Assembly (NCBI RefSeq): GCF_009193155.1
Contig: NZ_VUKD01000001.1
Location: 930,001 to 994,000 of the forward strand
Direction: 5' to 3'
DNA: 64,000 bases
Origin: Georgenia subflava
Lineage (GTDB): Bacteria; Actinomycetota; Actinomycetes; Actinomycetales; Actinomycetaceae
Shown here: in pieces, positions 16,862 to 26,095 of the stretch
Layout of the letters: each line of letters opens with the position of its first letter
How positions within the stretch are numbered: position 1 is the stretch's first letter
The notes under the pieces: generated by a model
Told to the model about the DNA's origin: nothing
The model's input: only the letters and a program-made list of their open reading frames with translations
The model's database searches: none
Program-made: the position numbers and the translations under genes

Positions 16862-17632
16862 ATGGCAGAGGTCGCGATCACCACCCCGCGCGGGGTGACG
16901 TTGGCCGGCACCTTCGAACCGGGCACCGGCTCGACGGCGGTCCTCTTCGCGCACGGCTTCCTCTCGGACCGGCACTCCTCGCTCCGCTTCGACATCCTCG
17001 CCTCGGCGTACCGCACTGCGGGGCACGCCACCCTGCAGATCGACTTCTCCGGCTGCGGGGCGAGCGACGACGATGTTGTCACCGTCGCCGGCGAGGTGGA
17101 GGATCTCCGCTCGGCCTCGGCGTGGCTCACCGAGCAGGGGTTCGGGGTCCAGGCGATCCACGCGCACTCGTTCGGCACCCTCGCGGCACTGCGGGCGCAG
17201 CCGACGGACGTGGTGACGATGGTGCTCACCGGCCCGCTGACCGGTCCGATGTCCTACCCGTGGGAGGAGATCTTCTCCCCCGCCCAGCTCGACGACCTCG
17301 AGGCCGTCGGGCACGCCCGCATCCCGGACGACAACGAGGCGGCGGCCCGCGAGTACTCGGTGATCTCCCGGCAGACGCTCGCCGACTACTCCCTCATCGA
17401 CCAGGCCGAGCTGCTCGGTGCGGCCCGCGTGCCGGTCCTGCTCGTGCACGGCGAGTCCGACGCGAACGAGACCGAGCTGGTCACGCTGAGCCGCGAGGGT
17501 CTGCCGCTGCTGCCCGACGGGTCGCGCCTGGAGATCATCGACGGCGCAGCGCACGGCATGCGGGACCGGATCGACGTCGTCGCCGAGCTCGCGCTCGCCT
17601 GGCTGGCCGAGCACCTGCCCGCACCGGCGTAG
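16862..17632 (+). CDS. Alpha/beta-hydrolase (esterase-like)
   Basis: A 256-residue cytosolic hydrolase. It has HGFLSDR early (oxyanion strand), a nucleophile elbow HAHSFGT with Ser, an acid in HGESDANE and the catalytic His in GAAHGM. The elbow has Ala-His before Ser instead of the usual Gly-x-Ser. The overall pattern resembles cinnamoyl-esterase-like serine aminopeptidase-domain hydrolases. Substrate unknown. The ATG has GGAGGC directly upstream, and TACCGT 6 nt upstream with CTGACG 18 bp further back. Confidence 0.8.
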   Translation: MAEVAITTPRGVTLAGTFEPGTGSTAVLFAHGFLSDRHSSLRFDILASAYRTAGHATLQIDFSGCGASDDDVVTVAGEVEDLRSASAWLTEQGFGVQAIHAHSFGTLAALRAQPTDVVTMVLTGPLTGPMSYPWEEIFSPAQLDDLEAVGHARIPDDNEAAAREYSVISRQTLADYSLIDQAELLGAARVPVLLVHGESDANETELVTLSREGLPLLPDGSRLEIIDGAAHGMRDRIDVVAELALAWLAEHLPAPA

Positions 17633-17637
17633 CGGGC

Positions 17638-18945
17638 TCAGGCCGCGGTGCCGGTGGGTGCTGCGGCCAGCGGGCCGTCCGCCGTCGCGCCGTCGGTGCC
17701 GACGTGCGACGTGATCTCGGCCGGGGCCGACGTCGCCCCGGCCACGTCGAGGCGGCGCTGCCACGCCCCCTCGATGCTCGCGAGCACGAAGCCCATCCGG
17801 ACGTTGATGGCGAGCATGTGCGCGTTCTCGCCCGCGTTCCAGGTGTGCACGCGCCGTGCGGCGGGCTGGGCCGCCGCCAGCAGCTGGAGGTTGGCAGCCT
17901 TGACGAGCAGCCCGAGGCGCCGGCCCCGGTGGTCGCCGTGGACGAGGGTGTTGTACTGGAACACCACCTCGGGCTGGGCCTGCGGCATTACCAGGTGGGT
18001 GAAGGCCACCAGCGACCCGGTCGGGACGTGCTCGACGGCGGTGAGGACGTAACGCTGCCCGGCACGGGCGATGTCCTCGTCCATGTCCCGCACGCGCGCG
18101 GCGTCCCACACCTCCTCCTGGAAGTCCAGGCCGGCCACGGGGACGTCGACGCTCATCCGACGCTGGAGCTCGGCGAGGGCGTCGAGCCACCGCTCCGGCG
18201 TCCGGTCCTGCCATTGCACCACGCGGTAGTCCCCTCCGGCGGCCGCCTCCGCCTCCGCCCGCCAGCCGGCGAGCAGGCTGGGGTCGACGGGCAGCCGGAG
18301 GGTGGACTGCCGCTCGCCCTGCTCGAGCGAGAAGCCGTGCGCGAGGGCGAAGCGGGTCGCGGGGTCGTCGGTCGCGATGCGTCCCGCACCGGTCGGCGGG
18401 ACGAGTGCGCCGGCTCCCTCGGGCGCCTCGGAGGCGTGGGAGCTCCAGGTCGTCACCGCGCTCCGGCCGGCGGCGCGCGCACGCCGCTCGACCTCGCGCC
18501 ACAGCGCGCCGCCGATGCCGCGACGCCGGGCGGCCGGCCGGACCGCGAGGTCGACGTGGGCGAGGTGGGTGTTGTCGGTGAGGGGCATCGACACCGCGGC
18601 GTACCCGAGGACGGTCGCCGGGTCGGTGATCGCGTCCGCCGGGTCCGTGATCGCGTCCGCCGGGTCGGTGACCGCGGCGGCGGCCTCGACGCCCGCGGCC
18701 ACCGCACGGTCTCGTGCCGTGGTGGTCACGGCCAGGAGCAGGGTCTTGCGGGTGTGCTTCTGGTCGGCGTAGCCCGCGGCGAGTGCCGCCGGCGGGTCGG
18801 CGAAGTCGTCGTGCCCGAGGATCTCCACCATCGACTCGGCGAAGATGTCGTGCCACGCCTGGTAGACCGCCGGGGGCCGGGTGCCCGCCGGGATCGACGT
18901 GCCCGGCGCCGGCACCGGGAGCTCGACGATGCGGATGGTGTCCAT
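17638..18945 (-). CDS. Tandem-GNAT N-acetyltransferase
   Basis: A 435-residue protein with two GNAT folds. The first (about residues 65-250) carries the acetyl-CoA loop motif RPAARRRGIGGALW; the second (about 255-425) has the degenerate version GDHRGRRLGLLVK and NAHMLAINVRMGF. Such two-domain enzymes resemble the Eis/mycothiol-synthase-like group, with one active and one altered domain; the acceptor is unknown. ATG 18945 is chosen over the upstream frame because a CATTCT -10-like box lies 6 nt before it. Residues 93-112 hold a threefold repeat of TDPADAI inside the first domain. It converges on the hydrolase gene with 5 bp between stops. Confidence 0.82.
   Translation of the reverse strand: MDTIRIVELPVPAPGTSIPAGTRPPAVYQAWHDIFAESMVEILGHDDFADPPAALAAGYADQKHTRKTLLLAVTTTARDRAVAAGVEAAAAVTDPADAITDPADAITDPATVLGYAAVSMPLTDNTHLAHVDLAVRPAARRRGIGGALWREVERRARAAGRSAVTTWSSHASEAPEGAGALVPPTGAGRIATDDPATRFALAHGFSLEQGERQSTLRLPVDPSLLAGWRAEAEAAAGGDYRVVQWQDRTPERWLDALAELQRRMSVDVPVAGLDFQEEVWDAARVRDMDEDIARAGQRYVLTAVEHVPTGSLVAFTHLVMPQAQPEVVFQYNTLVHGDHRGRRLGLLVKAANLQLLAAAQPAARRVHTWNAGENAHMLAINVRMGFVLASIEGAWQRRLDVAGATSAPAEITSHVGTDGATADGPLAAAPTGTAA
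18610..18669 (-). repeat. In-frame 21-bp tandem repeat in acetyltransferase
   Basis: Three copies (the third partial) of a 21-bp unit encode TDPADAI in the N-terminal GNAT domain, at a position expected to be a loop before a beta strand. Unit length keeps the frame, so copy-number change would only lengthen or shorten the loop. Confidence 0.8.
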
Positions 18946-19050
18946 GGCGCGAGAATGGCACCGGGGCACGCCGGCGGGCCACTGATTTTGTGCGCCGTCA
19001 CGGGCCGCCGGTGACTGCGTCACGACCGCACCCCGGAGACCCTTCGCCGG

Positions 19051-19140
19051 CTGTCGGGGCGTCCCCTCGGCTGAGGCGGCCGGCGTTCCTCGACAGGGCG
19101 GCCAGCGTCCCTCGGGCTGAGGCGGCCGGAGTCCCTCCGT
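19051..19140. repeat. Tandem 23-bp repeats in intergenic gap
   Basis: Units starting at 19071, 19094 and 19117 share a GGCGGCC core and end in a CCTC-containing stretch; a shorter related unit begins at 19051. The array lies between the start of the acetyltransferase gene and the stop of the EEP-domain gene, reaching to about ten bases from the latter. It is not related in sequence to the 27-bp array near 1.4 kb. Confidence 0.7.
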
Positions 19141-19150
19141 CAGGCGCTGG

Positions 19151-20215
19151 TCAGGAGGTCTGGTCCACCGGGCGCACGCGTACGACCAGGCCGCGGTGGT
19201 CGCTGTCCCCGCGGTCGACGACGAGCGCCTCGGTCGTCTCGAAGCTGTCGCCGTCGACGAGGACGTGGTCGATCGTGGAGCCGATCAGGGACGGCAGGCG
19301 GGCCGGCCAGGTGGCGATGCCGCCGACGCCGCCGTCGACGGCCGCAGCGGTGCACCGGCCGAGGTCCTGCAGCGGCGCGTGGTCCAGGGTGGCGTTGAGG
19401 TCGCCGGCGAGGACCAGACCGGCAGGTCCCCGGTCGGTGCAGAGTCCCCGCACGGCCCGCAGGTCCCTGAGCCACCGGTCGGTGTTGTCCGAGGCCGGCG
19501 GCACCACGTGGACGCCGACGACGACGGGCCCGACCCCGGTGGCCGGCTCGACGCGCACCGCGCCGAGCTCGGTGGCCGGGCCGGTGGTCTGGACGTACTC
19601 GCCGAGGGAGGAGGAGACGAGCACCGCCGTCGCCCCGGTGACGTCCTCCCCGGCCGCGGCGGTGAACACCTGGAACGACTCCCCGCCGCCGGCGAGGAAC
19701 GCGGCGACCTGGTCGGCCAGCTCGGCGCTCGTCTCGGTGAGGACGAGGACGTCGACGCCGTTCGTCTCCGCCGCCGCGGCGATGTCGTCCACCCCGGTGT
19801 CGCCGTCGCGGGTGTTGTAGCTCAGCACCGTCAGCGAGCCGTCACCCGGGTCGTCCGGGCGCAGCCCCGGGTCGGCGGTCAGCTCGGCCCGGTTGTCCAG
19901 GCCGCGGTCCCACAGGAACCAGCCGTGGCCGACCGCGACGGCGGCGAGGACCAGGCCGAGGACGAGCGTGCGGTTGCCGCCGTGGAACCCGACCTTCCGG
20001 ACGACGCCGACGACCAGCACGATGATCGCGCTCACCGCGAAGACCCCGGCGAGCAGCGGCCGCAGGGCGATGACCTGGTTGACGGGGTAGGTGGTGGTCA
20101 GGCCGGCCCAGTCGTCGTTGACGCGGCCGAGCCACTCGGGGTCGAGCGTGAGCGCGGCGACGGCGGCCAGCACCAGGACGAGGACCCACCCGATCACGCG
20201 CACGCCGCCATCCAA
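19151..20215 (-). CDS. Membrane-anchored endonuclease/exonuclease/phosphatase-domain protein
   Basis: A 354-residue protein: three N-terminal membrane segments (about residues 6-24, 48-72, 84-102), then an EEP-fold domain outside the membrane. Metal/active-site motifs appear in order: LSYNTRDG, LTETSAE (Glu), AGDLNATLDH, STIDHVLVDG and GDSDHRGL. The fold covers DNases, sphingomyelinases and inositol phosphatases; the membrane-anchored form occurs widely in actinobacteria without known substrate. The start at ATG 20215 is uncertain; a GTG four codons later is also possible. Confidence 0.82.
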   Translation of the reverse strand: MDGGVRVIGWVLVLVLAAVAALTLDPEWLGRVNDDWAGLTTTYPVNQVIALRPLLAGVFAVSAIIVLVVGVVRKVGFHGGNRTLVLGLVLAAVAVGHGWFLWDRGLDNRAELTADPGLRPDDPGDGSLTVLSYNTRDGDTGVDDIAAAAETNGVDVLVLTETSAELADQVAAFLAGGGESFQVFTAAAGEDVTGATAVLVSSSLGEYVQTTGPATELGAVRVEPATGVGPVVVGVHVVPPASDNTDRWLRDLRAVRGLCTDRGPAGLVLAGDLNATLDHAPLQDLGRCTAAAVDGGVGGIATWPARLPSLIGSTIDHVLVDGDSFETTEALVVDRGDSDHRGLVVRVRPVDQTS

Positions 20216-20329
20216 TCATCAGCGGGCGGCTCGTCCCGGGACTTCGGCGGCCCGCCGAGGTCGGCGCCCGGCCGCCACCGGAGGCCGGCCGGGATCCCGA
20301 GGACCGAGAGGGCGTCCGGACGATGGCAC

Positions 20330-20860
20330 CTACCGCGGACGGCGCCGGCGCGGTCTGGGGTGCAGCAGGGTGAACGTCTCCAGCACCACCGGCATGTCCG
20401 GGGCAAAGGTGCGGCCGACAGCGGCGAGGGACTCGGTGAAGTACTCCTGGTGGCCGCTGCGCCAGTGCGCCAGCGACCGGTCGCCCTCCCCCTCGGCGGT
20501 GGCGTGCTCCTCGCCGACCTGGTCGAACGGCACGATCTCGACGTCGTCGGTGCGGATCAGGGCGCGCGGCTCGCCGGCGCCGTCGCACAGGATCGCCAGG
20601 TCTCCCGGGGTGGGCGGCTCCTCGTGGTCGGCCTCCCACTCCCACCGTGCGCTCGCCGTCGCCGTCTTCTCGCCGGCCAGCACGAGGTCGAGGAGCTCGT
20701 CGGCCATCTCGGCCGTGGACCCGAACGACCAGGCCGGCGGCACGAGCGAGGCGGTCGTGTCCATCCCGACGATGCCGTCCAGGTGGGTGAGGCCGGCGAT
20801 CTTGCGGGCCTCGGCCCAGAACAGCTCGAGCGCCTCGTCCTCCGGCGGCGTGATCTCCAT
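20330..20860 (-). CDS. ASCH-domain protein, second copy
   Basis: A 176-residue ASCH-family protein: GEKTATASARWEWE (about 63-76), a PGDLAILCDGAGEPRALIRTDDVEIVPFDQV core and a HWRSGHQEYF helix. It is more acidic than the one at 7362-7871 and ends in an Arg/Pro-rich tail. Function unknown; the PUA-like fold suggests RNA or nucleotide binding. ATG 20860 follows CACACT by 6 nt, so it is probably leaderless; a much longer upstream frame overlaps the next gene and is rejected. Confidence 0.75.
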   Translation of the reverse strand: MEITPPEDEALELFWAEARKIAGLTHLDGIVGMDTTASLVPPAWSFGSTAEMADELLDLVLAGEKTATASARWEWEADHEEPPTPGDLAILCDGAGEPRALIRTDDVEIVPFDQVGEEHATAEGEGDRSLAHWRSGHQEYFTESLAAVGRTFAPDMPVVLETFTLLHPRPRRRRPR

Positions 20861-20880
20861 GGACCGAGTGTGGCAGGGGC

Positions 20881-21549
20881 TCAGCGGCGGTCTGCGAGGA
20901 ACGTCCGCACCTCGGCGAGGATCTCCATCGAGATGCCGTGCCCCAGACCCGGCTGGACGAGCGCCGTGAGGGAGGTGTGGGCGGGCAGCCACGTGTCGGC
21001 CCGCTCGACGAGGAACGGGGCGATCACGGGGTCGGCGGCGCCGCGGGCGTAGAGCACCGGCGGGCGCCGGTCGGCCAGCTCGGCGTCGCCGTCGACCTCG
21101 CCGGGGGCGACGAAGCCGGAGAGGATCACCACGTGGTCGACGGCGGCCGGCCGGTGGCGCATGACCTGCATCGCCACGGCACCGCCCTGGGAGAACCCGA
21201 GGAGGCCGACGGCGGACGGGGCCTCGGCGAGCCCGTCGACCCAGTCCAGGACCGCGAGCGCGGCGGCATTGGTGCCGTCCTCGCGCAGCCGGTCCGTCGT
21301 CTCCGTCTGCCGGTGCCCCGCCGCGCCGGCGAGCTCGCCGTCGAGGGAGAACCACTCGTAGCCCATGGCGTTGGCGCCGGGTGCGCGCAGGGAGGCGACG
21401 ACCAGGTCGGCGGGCAGGTGAGGGACGAGGGCGAAGAGGTCCTGCTCGTTCGAGCCGTAGCCGTGCAGGAGCACCAGCAGCGGGCGGTCCGCCCGCTCGC
21501 CCTCGGCGGCTGACCAGCGGACGGCGGCGGGATCGACGACGAGGGGCAT
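20881..21549 (-). CDS. Phospholipase/carboxylesterase-type hydrolase
   Basis: A 222-residue alpha/beta-hydrolase of the carboxylesterase type 2/acyl-protein-thioesterase family. It has LLHGYGSNEQDL (oxyanion), GFSQGGAVAMQ with the nucleophile Ser, an Asp in RGAADPVIAP, and His in GLGHGIS. Such enzymes hydrolyse short or medium acyl esters in the cytosol; substrate unknown. ATG 21549 has AGGAGAG 2 nt upstream. It lies 20 bp from the start of the ASCH gene on the same strand. Confidence 0.85.
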   Translation of the reverse strand: MPLVVDPAAVRWSAAEGERADRPLLVLLHGYGSNEQDLFALVPHLPADLVVASLRAPGANAMGYEWFSLDGELAGAAGHRQTETTDRLREDGTNAAALAVLDWVDGLAEAPSAVGLLGFSQGGAVAMQVMRHRPAAVDHVVILSGFVAPGEVDGDAELADRRPPVLYARGAADPVIAPFLVERADTWLPAHTSLTALVQPGLGHGISMEILAEVRTFLADRR

Positions 21550-21653
21550 GACTCTCCTGGGTGGTGGGGAAGGGGCTCGAGGGTGCCGGCCCCGGGGCAC
21601 ACCTGGTCAACCGCGTAGGGAGGCCGATCCATCCCGCCTCGAGGTGGCGCTGC

Positions 21654-22874
21654 TCACGGCGGGGCGCCGCGCAGGCCGGCCTCGCGGCGCGCGACGCCGA
21701 TCATGATCAGGCCGGCGAGCGCGAACGCCACCATCATCACCAGCGCCATGGTGAGCACGGACCCGCCGAGCAGTCCGGAGAGCGGCGCACCGACTGCGGC
21801 CATGCCGAACTGGGCTGCCCCCACGAGGGCTGCGGCGCTGCCGGCGTCGTGGGACAGGCGTGCCAGCGCGATGGCGGGCACGGCGGGAAGCATCATGCCG
21901 ACGGCGCCGACGGTCGGCAGGATGACGAGGAGCAGGGGAACGAGCCGGCCCGGCCCGGTGCCGACCCCCACAGCGACGACCGCGATCGCCGTCGCTCCCA
22001 GCAGTGCCGCGACGAGCGCGCCGCCGACGATGCGCAGCGGGCGGACACGACCGAGCAGGACGCCCGTGACCTGCGTGCCGAGGGTGACCATGACCGCGCC
22101 GGCCCCGAACACGAGGCCGTACTGCTGGGCGCTCAGTCCGTAGGTCTGCTGGAAGAAGAACGTCGACGCGGAGATGTAGGTGAACTGCCCGGCCATGGTG
22201 ATGCCCGCGACGAGCACCAGCCCGAAAAAGGTCGGGTCGCGCAGCAGCGCCACGTACGAGCGGGTGGCCGCTGCCGTCCCACCTGTCCGGCGCAGCTCGG
22301 GCGGGAGCGACTCGGTCATCACCAGTGCCACGAGGAGGAGCAGGACGAGCCCGAGCACGGCGAGCACCACGAAGAGCAGGCGCCAGGAGCCGACGAGGAG
22401 CAGCTGCGAGCCCAGCGCGGGGGCCAGCACCGGCGCGACGCCGACGACGAGCATCAGCCGGGAGAGCGCACGGCCCACGACGTAGCCGTCGTAGGTGTCG
22501 CGCACGACGGCCATGGAGATGACGAGTCCGGCCGAGCCGACCAGCCCCTGGGCCAGACGGAGCACGAGGAGCAGCTCGATGCCGCTCGCGACGGCGATGC
22601 CGAGGGAGACGACGACGTAGACGGCGAACGCCGCCAGGAGGGGCCGCCGACGCCCGACAGCGTCGGAGACCGAGCCGACCAGCAGCTGGCCCAGGGCGAG
22701 CCCGACGAGCGTCGCCGTCATCGTCAGCTGGACCTGCCCCTTGCCGACCCCGAGCTCTGCGGCGATGACGGGGAAGGCAGGGAGGTAGAGGTTGATGGTG
22801 AGGGGCGCGAGCGCGGTGAGCGCGCCGAGCAGGACGAGGAGGCCGGCCCGGAGGCGCTGCCCGTCGCTGGTCAT
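21654..22874 (-). CDS. Bcr/CflA-type MFS drug exporter
   Basis: A 406-residue MFS protein with about twelve membrane segments. It has NLYLPAFPVIAAELG in TM1, GSVSDAVGRRRPLL in the cytoplasmic loop and APVLAPALGSQLL (motif C region), as in the Bcr/CflA drug:H+ antiporters. Such proteins export bicyclomycin, chloramphenicol or peptides; the substrate here is unknown. ATG 22874 follows TACGCT (22881-22886) by 6 nt, so it is probably leaderless. It diverges from the second ArsR gene; the ArsR operator starts 63 bp away and may influence it. Confidence 0.88.
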   Translation of the reverse strand: MTSDGQRLRAGLLVLLGALTALAPLTINLYLPAFPVIAAELGVGKGQVQLTMTATLVGLALGQLLVGSVSDAVGRRRPLLAAFAVYVVVSLGIAVASGIELLLVLRLAQGLVGSAGLVISMAVVRDTYDGYVVGRALSRLMLVVGVAPVLAPALGSQLLLVGSWRLLFVVLAVLGLVLLLLVALVMTESLPPELRRTGGTAAATRSYVALLRDPTFFGLVLVAGITMAGQFTYISASTFFFQQTYGLSAQQYGLVFGAGAVMVTLGTQVTGVLLGRVRPLRIVGGALVAALLGATAIAVVAVGVGTGPGRLVPLLLVILPTVGAVGMMLPAVPAIALARLSHDAGSAAALVGAAQFGMAAVGAPLSGLLGGSVLTMALVMMVAFALAGLIMIGVARREAGLRGAPP

Positions 22875-22934
22875 CGCCCGAGCGTAGGCCCGTGCGAGGC
22901 GCACTCCCTTCTTGCGCATCACACCTGCATGCCT

Positions 22935-22959
22935 CATTATCTGCGTATGCACGCAGATA
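22935..22959 (+). promoter_or_regulatory. Promoter -10 and ArsR-type operator centred on the start codon
   Basis: A 9-4-9 perfect inverted repeat (22938-22959; arms TATCTGCGT and ACGCAGATA around ATGC) spans the ATG of the ArsR gene. A CATTAT -10-like box (22935-22940) overlaps its left arm. Repressor bound here would cover both the -10 and the transcription start. This is a strong candidate for self-repression by the ArsR protein it encodes. Confidence 0.8.
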
Positions 22960-23332
22960 CGCAGACGCCTGACGACCTCCCCGGCGGAGAGCTCGTCGAC
23001 CTCGCCGTGGAGATCTTCTCGATGCTCGCGGACGCGACCCGGGTGCGCGTCGTGCTCGCCCTCGCCGACCGTGAGCTGTCGGTGTCCGACCTGGCCGCCA
23101 CCGTCGGGAAGTCCCCCGCCGCGGTGTCCCAGCACCTGGCCAAGCTCCGGCTCGCACGCATCGTCTCCACCCGCCAGGACGGCACGCGGGTGTTCTACCG
23201 CCTCGTCGACGAGCACGCACGCAAGCTCGTCACCGAGGCGATCTTCCAGGCCGAGCACGCCGTCGGCGGCACGCCGCGGCACCACCAGGCCGCGCCGGCC
23301 GACGCCCGCGCACTCACCGACCGGGCCGACGC

Positions 23333-23336
<4 letters not shown>
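22947..23336 (+). CDS. ArsR/SmtB metal sensor controlling a CDF exporter
   Basis: A 129-residue winged-helix repressor with no cysteine. The last helix has D88-x-H90 and, further on, H104, resembling the alpha5 metal site of SmtB/CzrA-type zinc sensors; the usual third ligand position appears to be Gln101. It is therefore probably a Zn/Co/Ni-type sensor, unlike the Cys-based one at 2902. The ATG at 22947 lies in the spacer of a 22-bp operator and 6 nt after CATTAT, so the mRNA is probably leaderless. The CDF gene starts within its stop codon (ATGA). Confidence 0.88.
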
Positions 23337-24490
<1,154 letters not shown>

Positions 24491-24493
24491 GTA

Positions 24494-24670
24494 TCAGCGC
24501 GGGCGGCCGATCAGGTCGCGGAGCGCGTCGCCGGCCCGGCCGCCGAAGGGGCGGCGGACCCACCGGTCCGGCTGCTCGTGTCGCAGCCGGGCCCGCTCTG
24601 CTGCGCCTGCAGCCTCCTCGAGACGGACGCGCGCGATGATGTCGTGCGGATGACCGATGTACGGATCCAT
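24494..24670 (-). CDS. Small basic protein, unknown
   Basis: A 58-residue ORF. An N-terminal MDPYIGHPHDII is followed by a helix rich in Arg/Glu/Ala (about residues 13-30) and a basic tail ending GRPR. ATG 24670 has GAGGGGA 8 nt upstream. Codon use matches neighbouring genes. The small protein at 42712-42867 has a similar plan (short N-terminus, E/R/A helix, basic Pro-containing end). It converges on the CDF gene with 3 bp between stops. I do not recognise a family. Confidence 0.55.
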   Translation of the reverse strand: MDPYIGHPHDIIARVRLEEAAGAAERARLRHEQPDRWVRRPFGGRAGDALRDLIGRPR

Positions 24671-24683
24671 GGTCGTGTTCCCC

Positions 24684-24962
24684 TCAGGCTGCCGGTGCGT
24701 GGGAGTGGCGACGTCCCGTTACGGGTCCGTCATCCTCTGAGACGGTCCTGACGGCGTCGGTGTGAGGTCGCCCGGCCGTGCGGTCCGGCTGCCGCACGGC
24801 GCGCGGGCGACCGAGAATCTCCTCGCCCGCTCCGGCGCTGACTACCGACCGCCGGATGGCGGAGTGGTCCACGTCGTCCCTGCGGACGGCCCGGATCACG
24901 AAGAGCGCGTACCCCAACCAGGAGAGCGCGGCGATCGACCAGATGACCAGTGAAATACTCAT
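24684..24962 (-). CDS. Small single-span membrane protein, unknown
   Basis: A 92-residue protein: a hydrophobic N-terminal segment (residues 2-24), then a basic hydrophilic domain with RRDDVDHSAIRRS. It probably sits in the membrane with the C-terminus inside. The start ATG lies inside an outer half-site of a nested inverted repeat shared with the divergent GlxA-type regulator, which suggests that regulator controls it. It may be transcribed with the 58-residue ORF 13 bp downstream. Confidence 0.55.
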   Translation of the reverse strand: MSISLVIWSIAALSWLGYALFVIRAVRRDDVDHSAIRRSVVSAGAGEEILGRPRAVRQPDRTAGRPHTDAVRTVSEDDGPVTGRRHSHAPAA

Positions 24963-25036
24963 GGCAGGAATTCTTCGCCCACATGATCTCTGCCACCAGT
25001 GGCAGAGATGCCGTTACCCATCGATTTCCTGCCATG
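24961..25036. promoter_or_regulatory. Nested inverted repeats between divergent genes
   Basis: The centre is an 11-2-11 perfect inverted repeat (24986-25009; arms ATCTCTGCCAC and GTGGCAGAGAT). Outside it are two more inverted arms, ATGGCAGGAA (24961-24970) and TTCCTGCCAT (25027-25036). All four share the word TGGCAG or its complement, so the region offers four related half-sites. It lies between a small membrane protein gene and a GlxA-type AraC regulator, and is the likely binding region of that regulator. Confidence 0.75.
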
Positions 25037-25055
25037 ACCGTGGGAGGATGGGGCC

Positions 25056-26036
25056 ATGATCAGCAACGTGGCCGTCATCGTCATGGACGGGGTCGAGCCC
25101 TTCGAGCTCGGCGTCGCGTGCGAGGCGTGGGCCGTCGACCGTTCTGAGATGGGCCTGCCGACCTTCGACCTCGCGGTCTGCGCCGCACGTCCCGGAACGG
25201 TGCGCACGGGTGCCGGCTTCGGCATCCAGGTCGAGCACGGGCTCGAGCGCGTGGCCGCCGCGGACCTCGTGGTGGTGCCTGCGGTCAAGGGCCACCCCGA
25301 CCCGCCGGCCGACGTGCTCGACGCGCTGCGGGCCGCACACTCGCGCGGGGCACGGGTGATGTCGGTCTGCACCGGCGCCTTCGCCCTCGCCGCGGCCGGA
25401 CTGCTCGACGGACGCCGCTGCACCACCCACTGGATGTACACCGACGAGCTCGCCGCCGCCTACCCGGCCGCCGAGGTGGTCCCGGAGGTGCTCTACGTCG
25501 ACGACGACCTGGTGCTCACCAGCGCGGGAACGGCCGCCGGCATCGACGCCAGCCTGTACCTGTGGCGCGAGGAGTTCGGCGCCGCCGCGGCCAACCTGGT
25601 CGCCCGCCGCATGGTCGTCCCGCCGCAGCGCGAGGGCGGGCAGGCACAGTTCATCCAGAGCGCGGTGCCCAGCTGCGACACCGAGACTCTCGGGCCCGTC
25701 CTGACGTGGATCGTCGAGCACCTCGACTCCGAGCTCGCGGTGGAGCAGCTGGCTGCCCGCTCGACGATGTCGCCGCGCACCTTCGCGCGCCGGTTCCGGG
25801 CCGAGACCGGGACGACGCCGCACGCGTGGATTGTCGCCCAGCGCGTGCACCGAGCCGAGCAGCTCCTGGAGGAGACAGACCGGTCGGTGGACCAGATCGC
25901 CGCCGACGTCGGCTTCGGCAACGCGGCAGCGCTCCGCCACCACCTGGGCCGGGTGCGTGGCCTGAGCCCGCAGCAGTACCGCCGCCGCTTCCGTCGCACC
26001 GAGCCCCTGGCCGTCGGGGCTACGGCCCGGGCCTGA
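25056..26036 (+). CDS. GlxA-family AraC regulator with DJ-1/PfpI domain
   Basis: A 326-residue regulator. The N-terminal DJ-1/PfpI-like domain (about 1-185) has the nucleophile-elbow sequence SVCTGAFALA with Cys105; the C-terminal part (about 215-310) has two AraC-type HTH motifs (LAARSTMSPRTFARRF and IAADVGFGNAAALRHH). Family members activate or repress nearby catabolic or stress genes; the ligand is unknown. ATG 25056 follows GAGGAT by 6 nt. Nested inverted repeats upstream are probable binding sites. Its likely target is the divergent small membrane protein gene. Confidence 0.88.
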   Translation: MISNVAVIVMDGVEPFELGVACEAWAVDRSEMGLPTFDLAVCAARPGTVRTGAGFGIQVEHGLERVAAADLVVVPAVKGHPDPPADVLDALRAAHSRGARVMSVCTGAFALAAAGLLDGRRCTTHWMYTDELAAAYPAAEVVPEVLYVDDDLVLTSAGTAAGIDASLYLWREEFGAAAANLVARRMVVPPQREGGQAQFIQSAVPSCDTETLGPVLTWIVEHLDSELAVEQLAARSTMSPRTFARRFRAETGTTPHAWIVAQRVHRAEQLLEETDRSVDQIAADVGFGNAAALRHHLGRVRGLSPQQYRRRFRRTEPLAVGATARA

Positions 26037-26095
26037 GTGGCGAGGCCGCTATTGCGGACGACCGACGCGGCGTCCATCGGTGACAATGGGTCACC

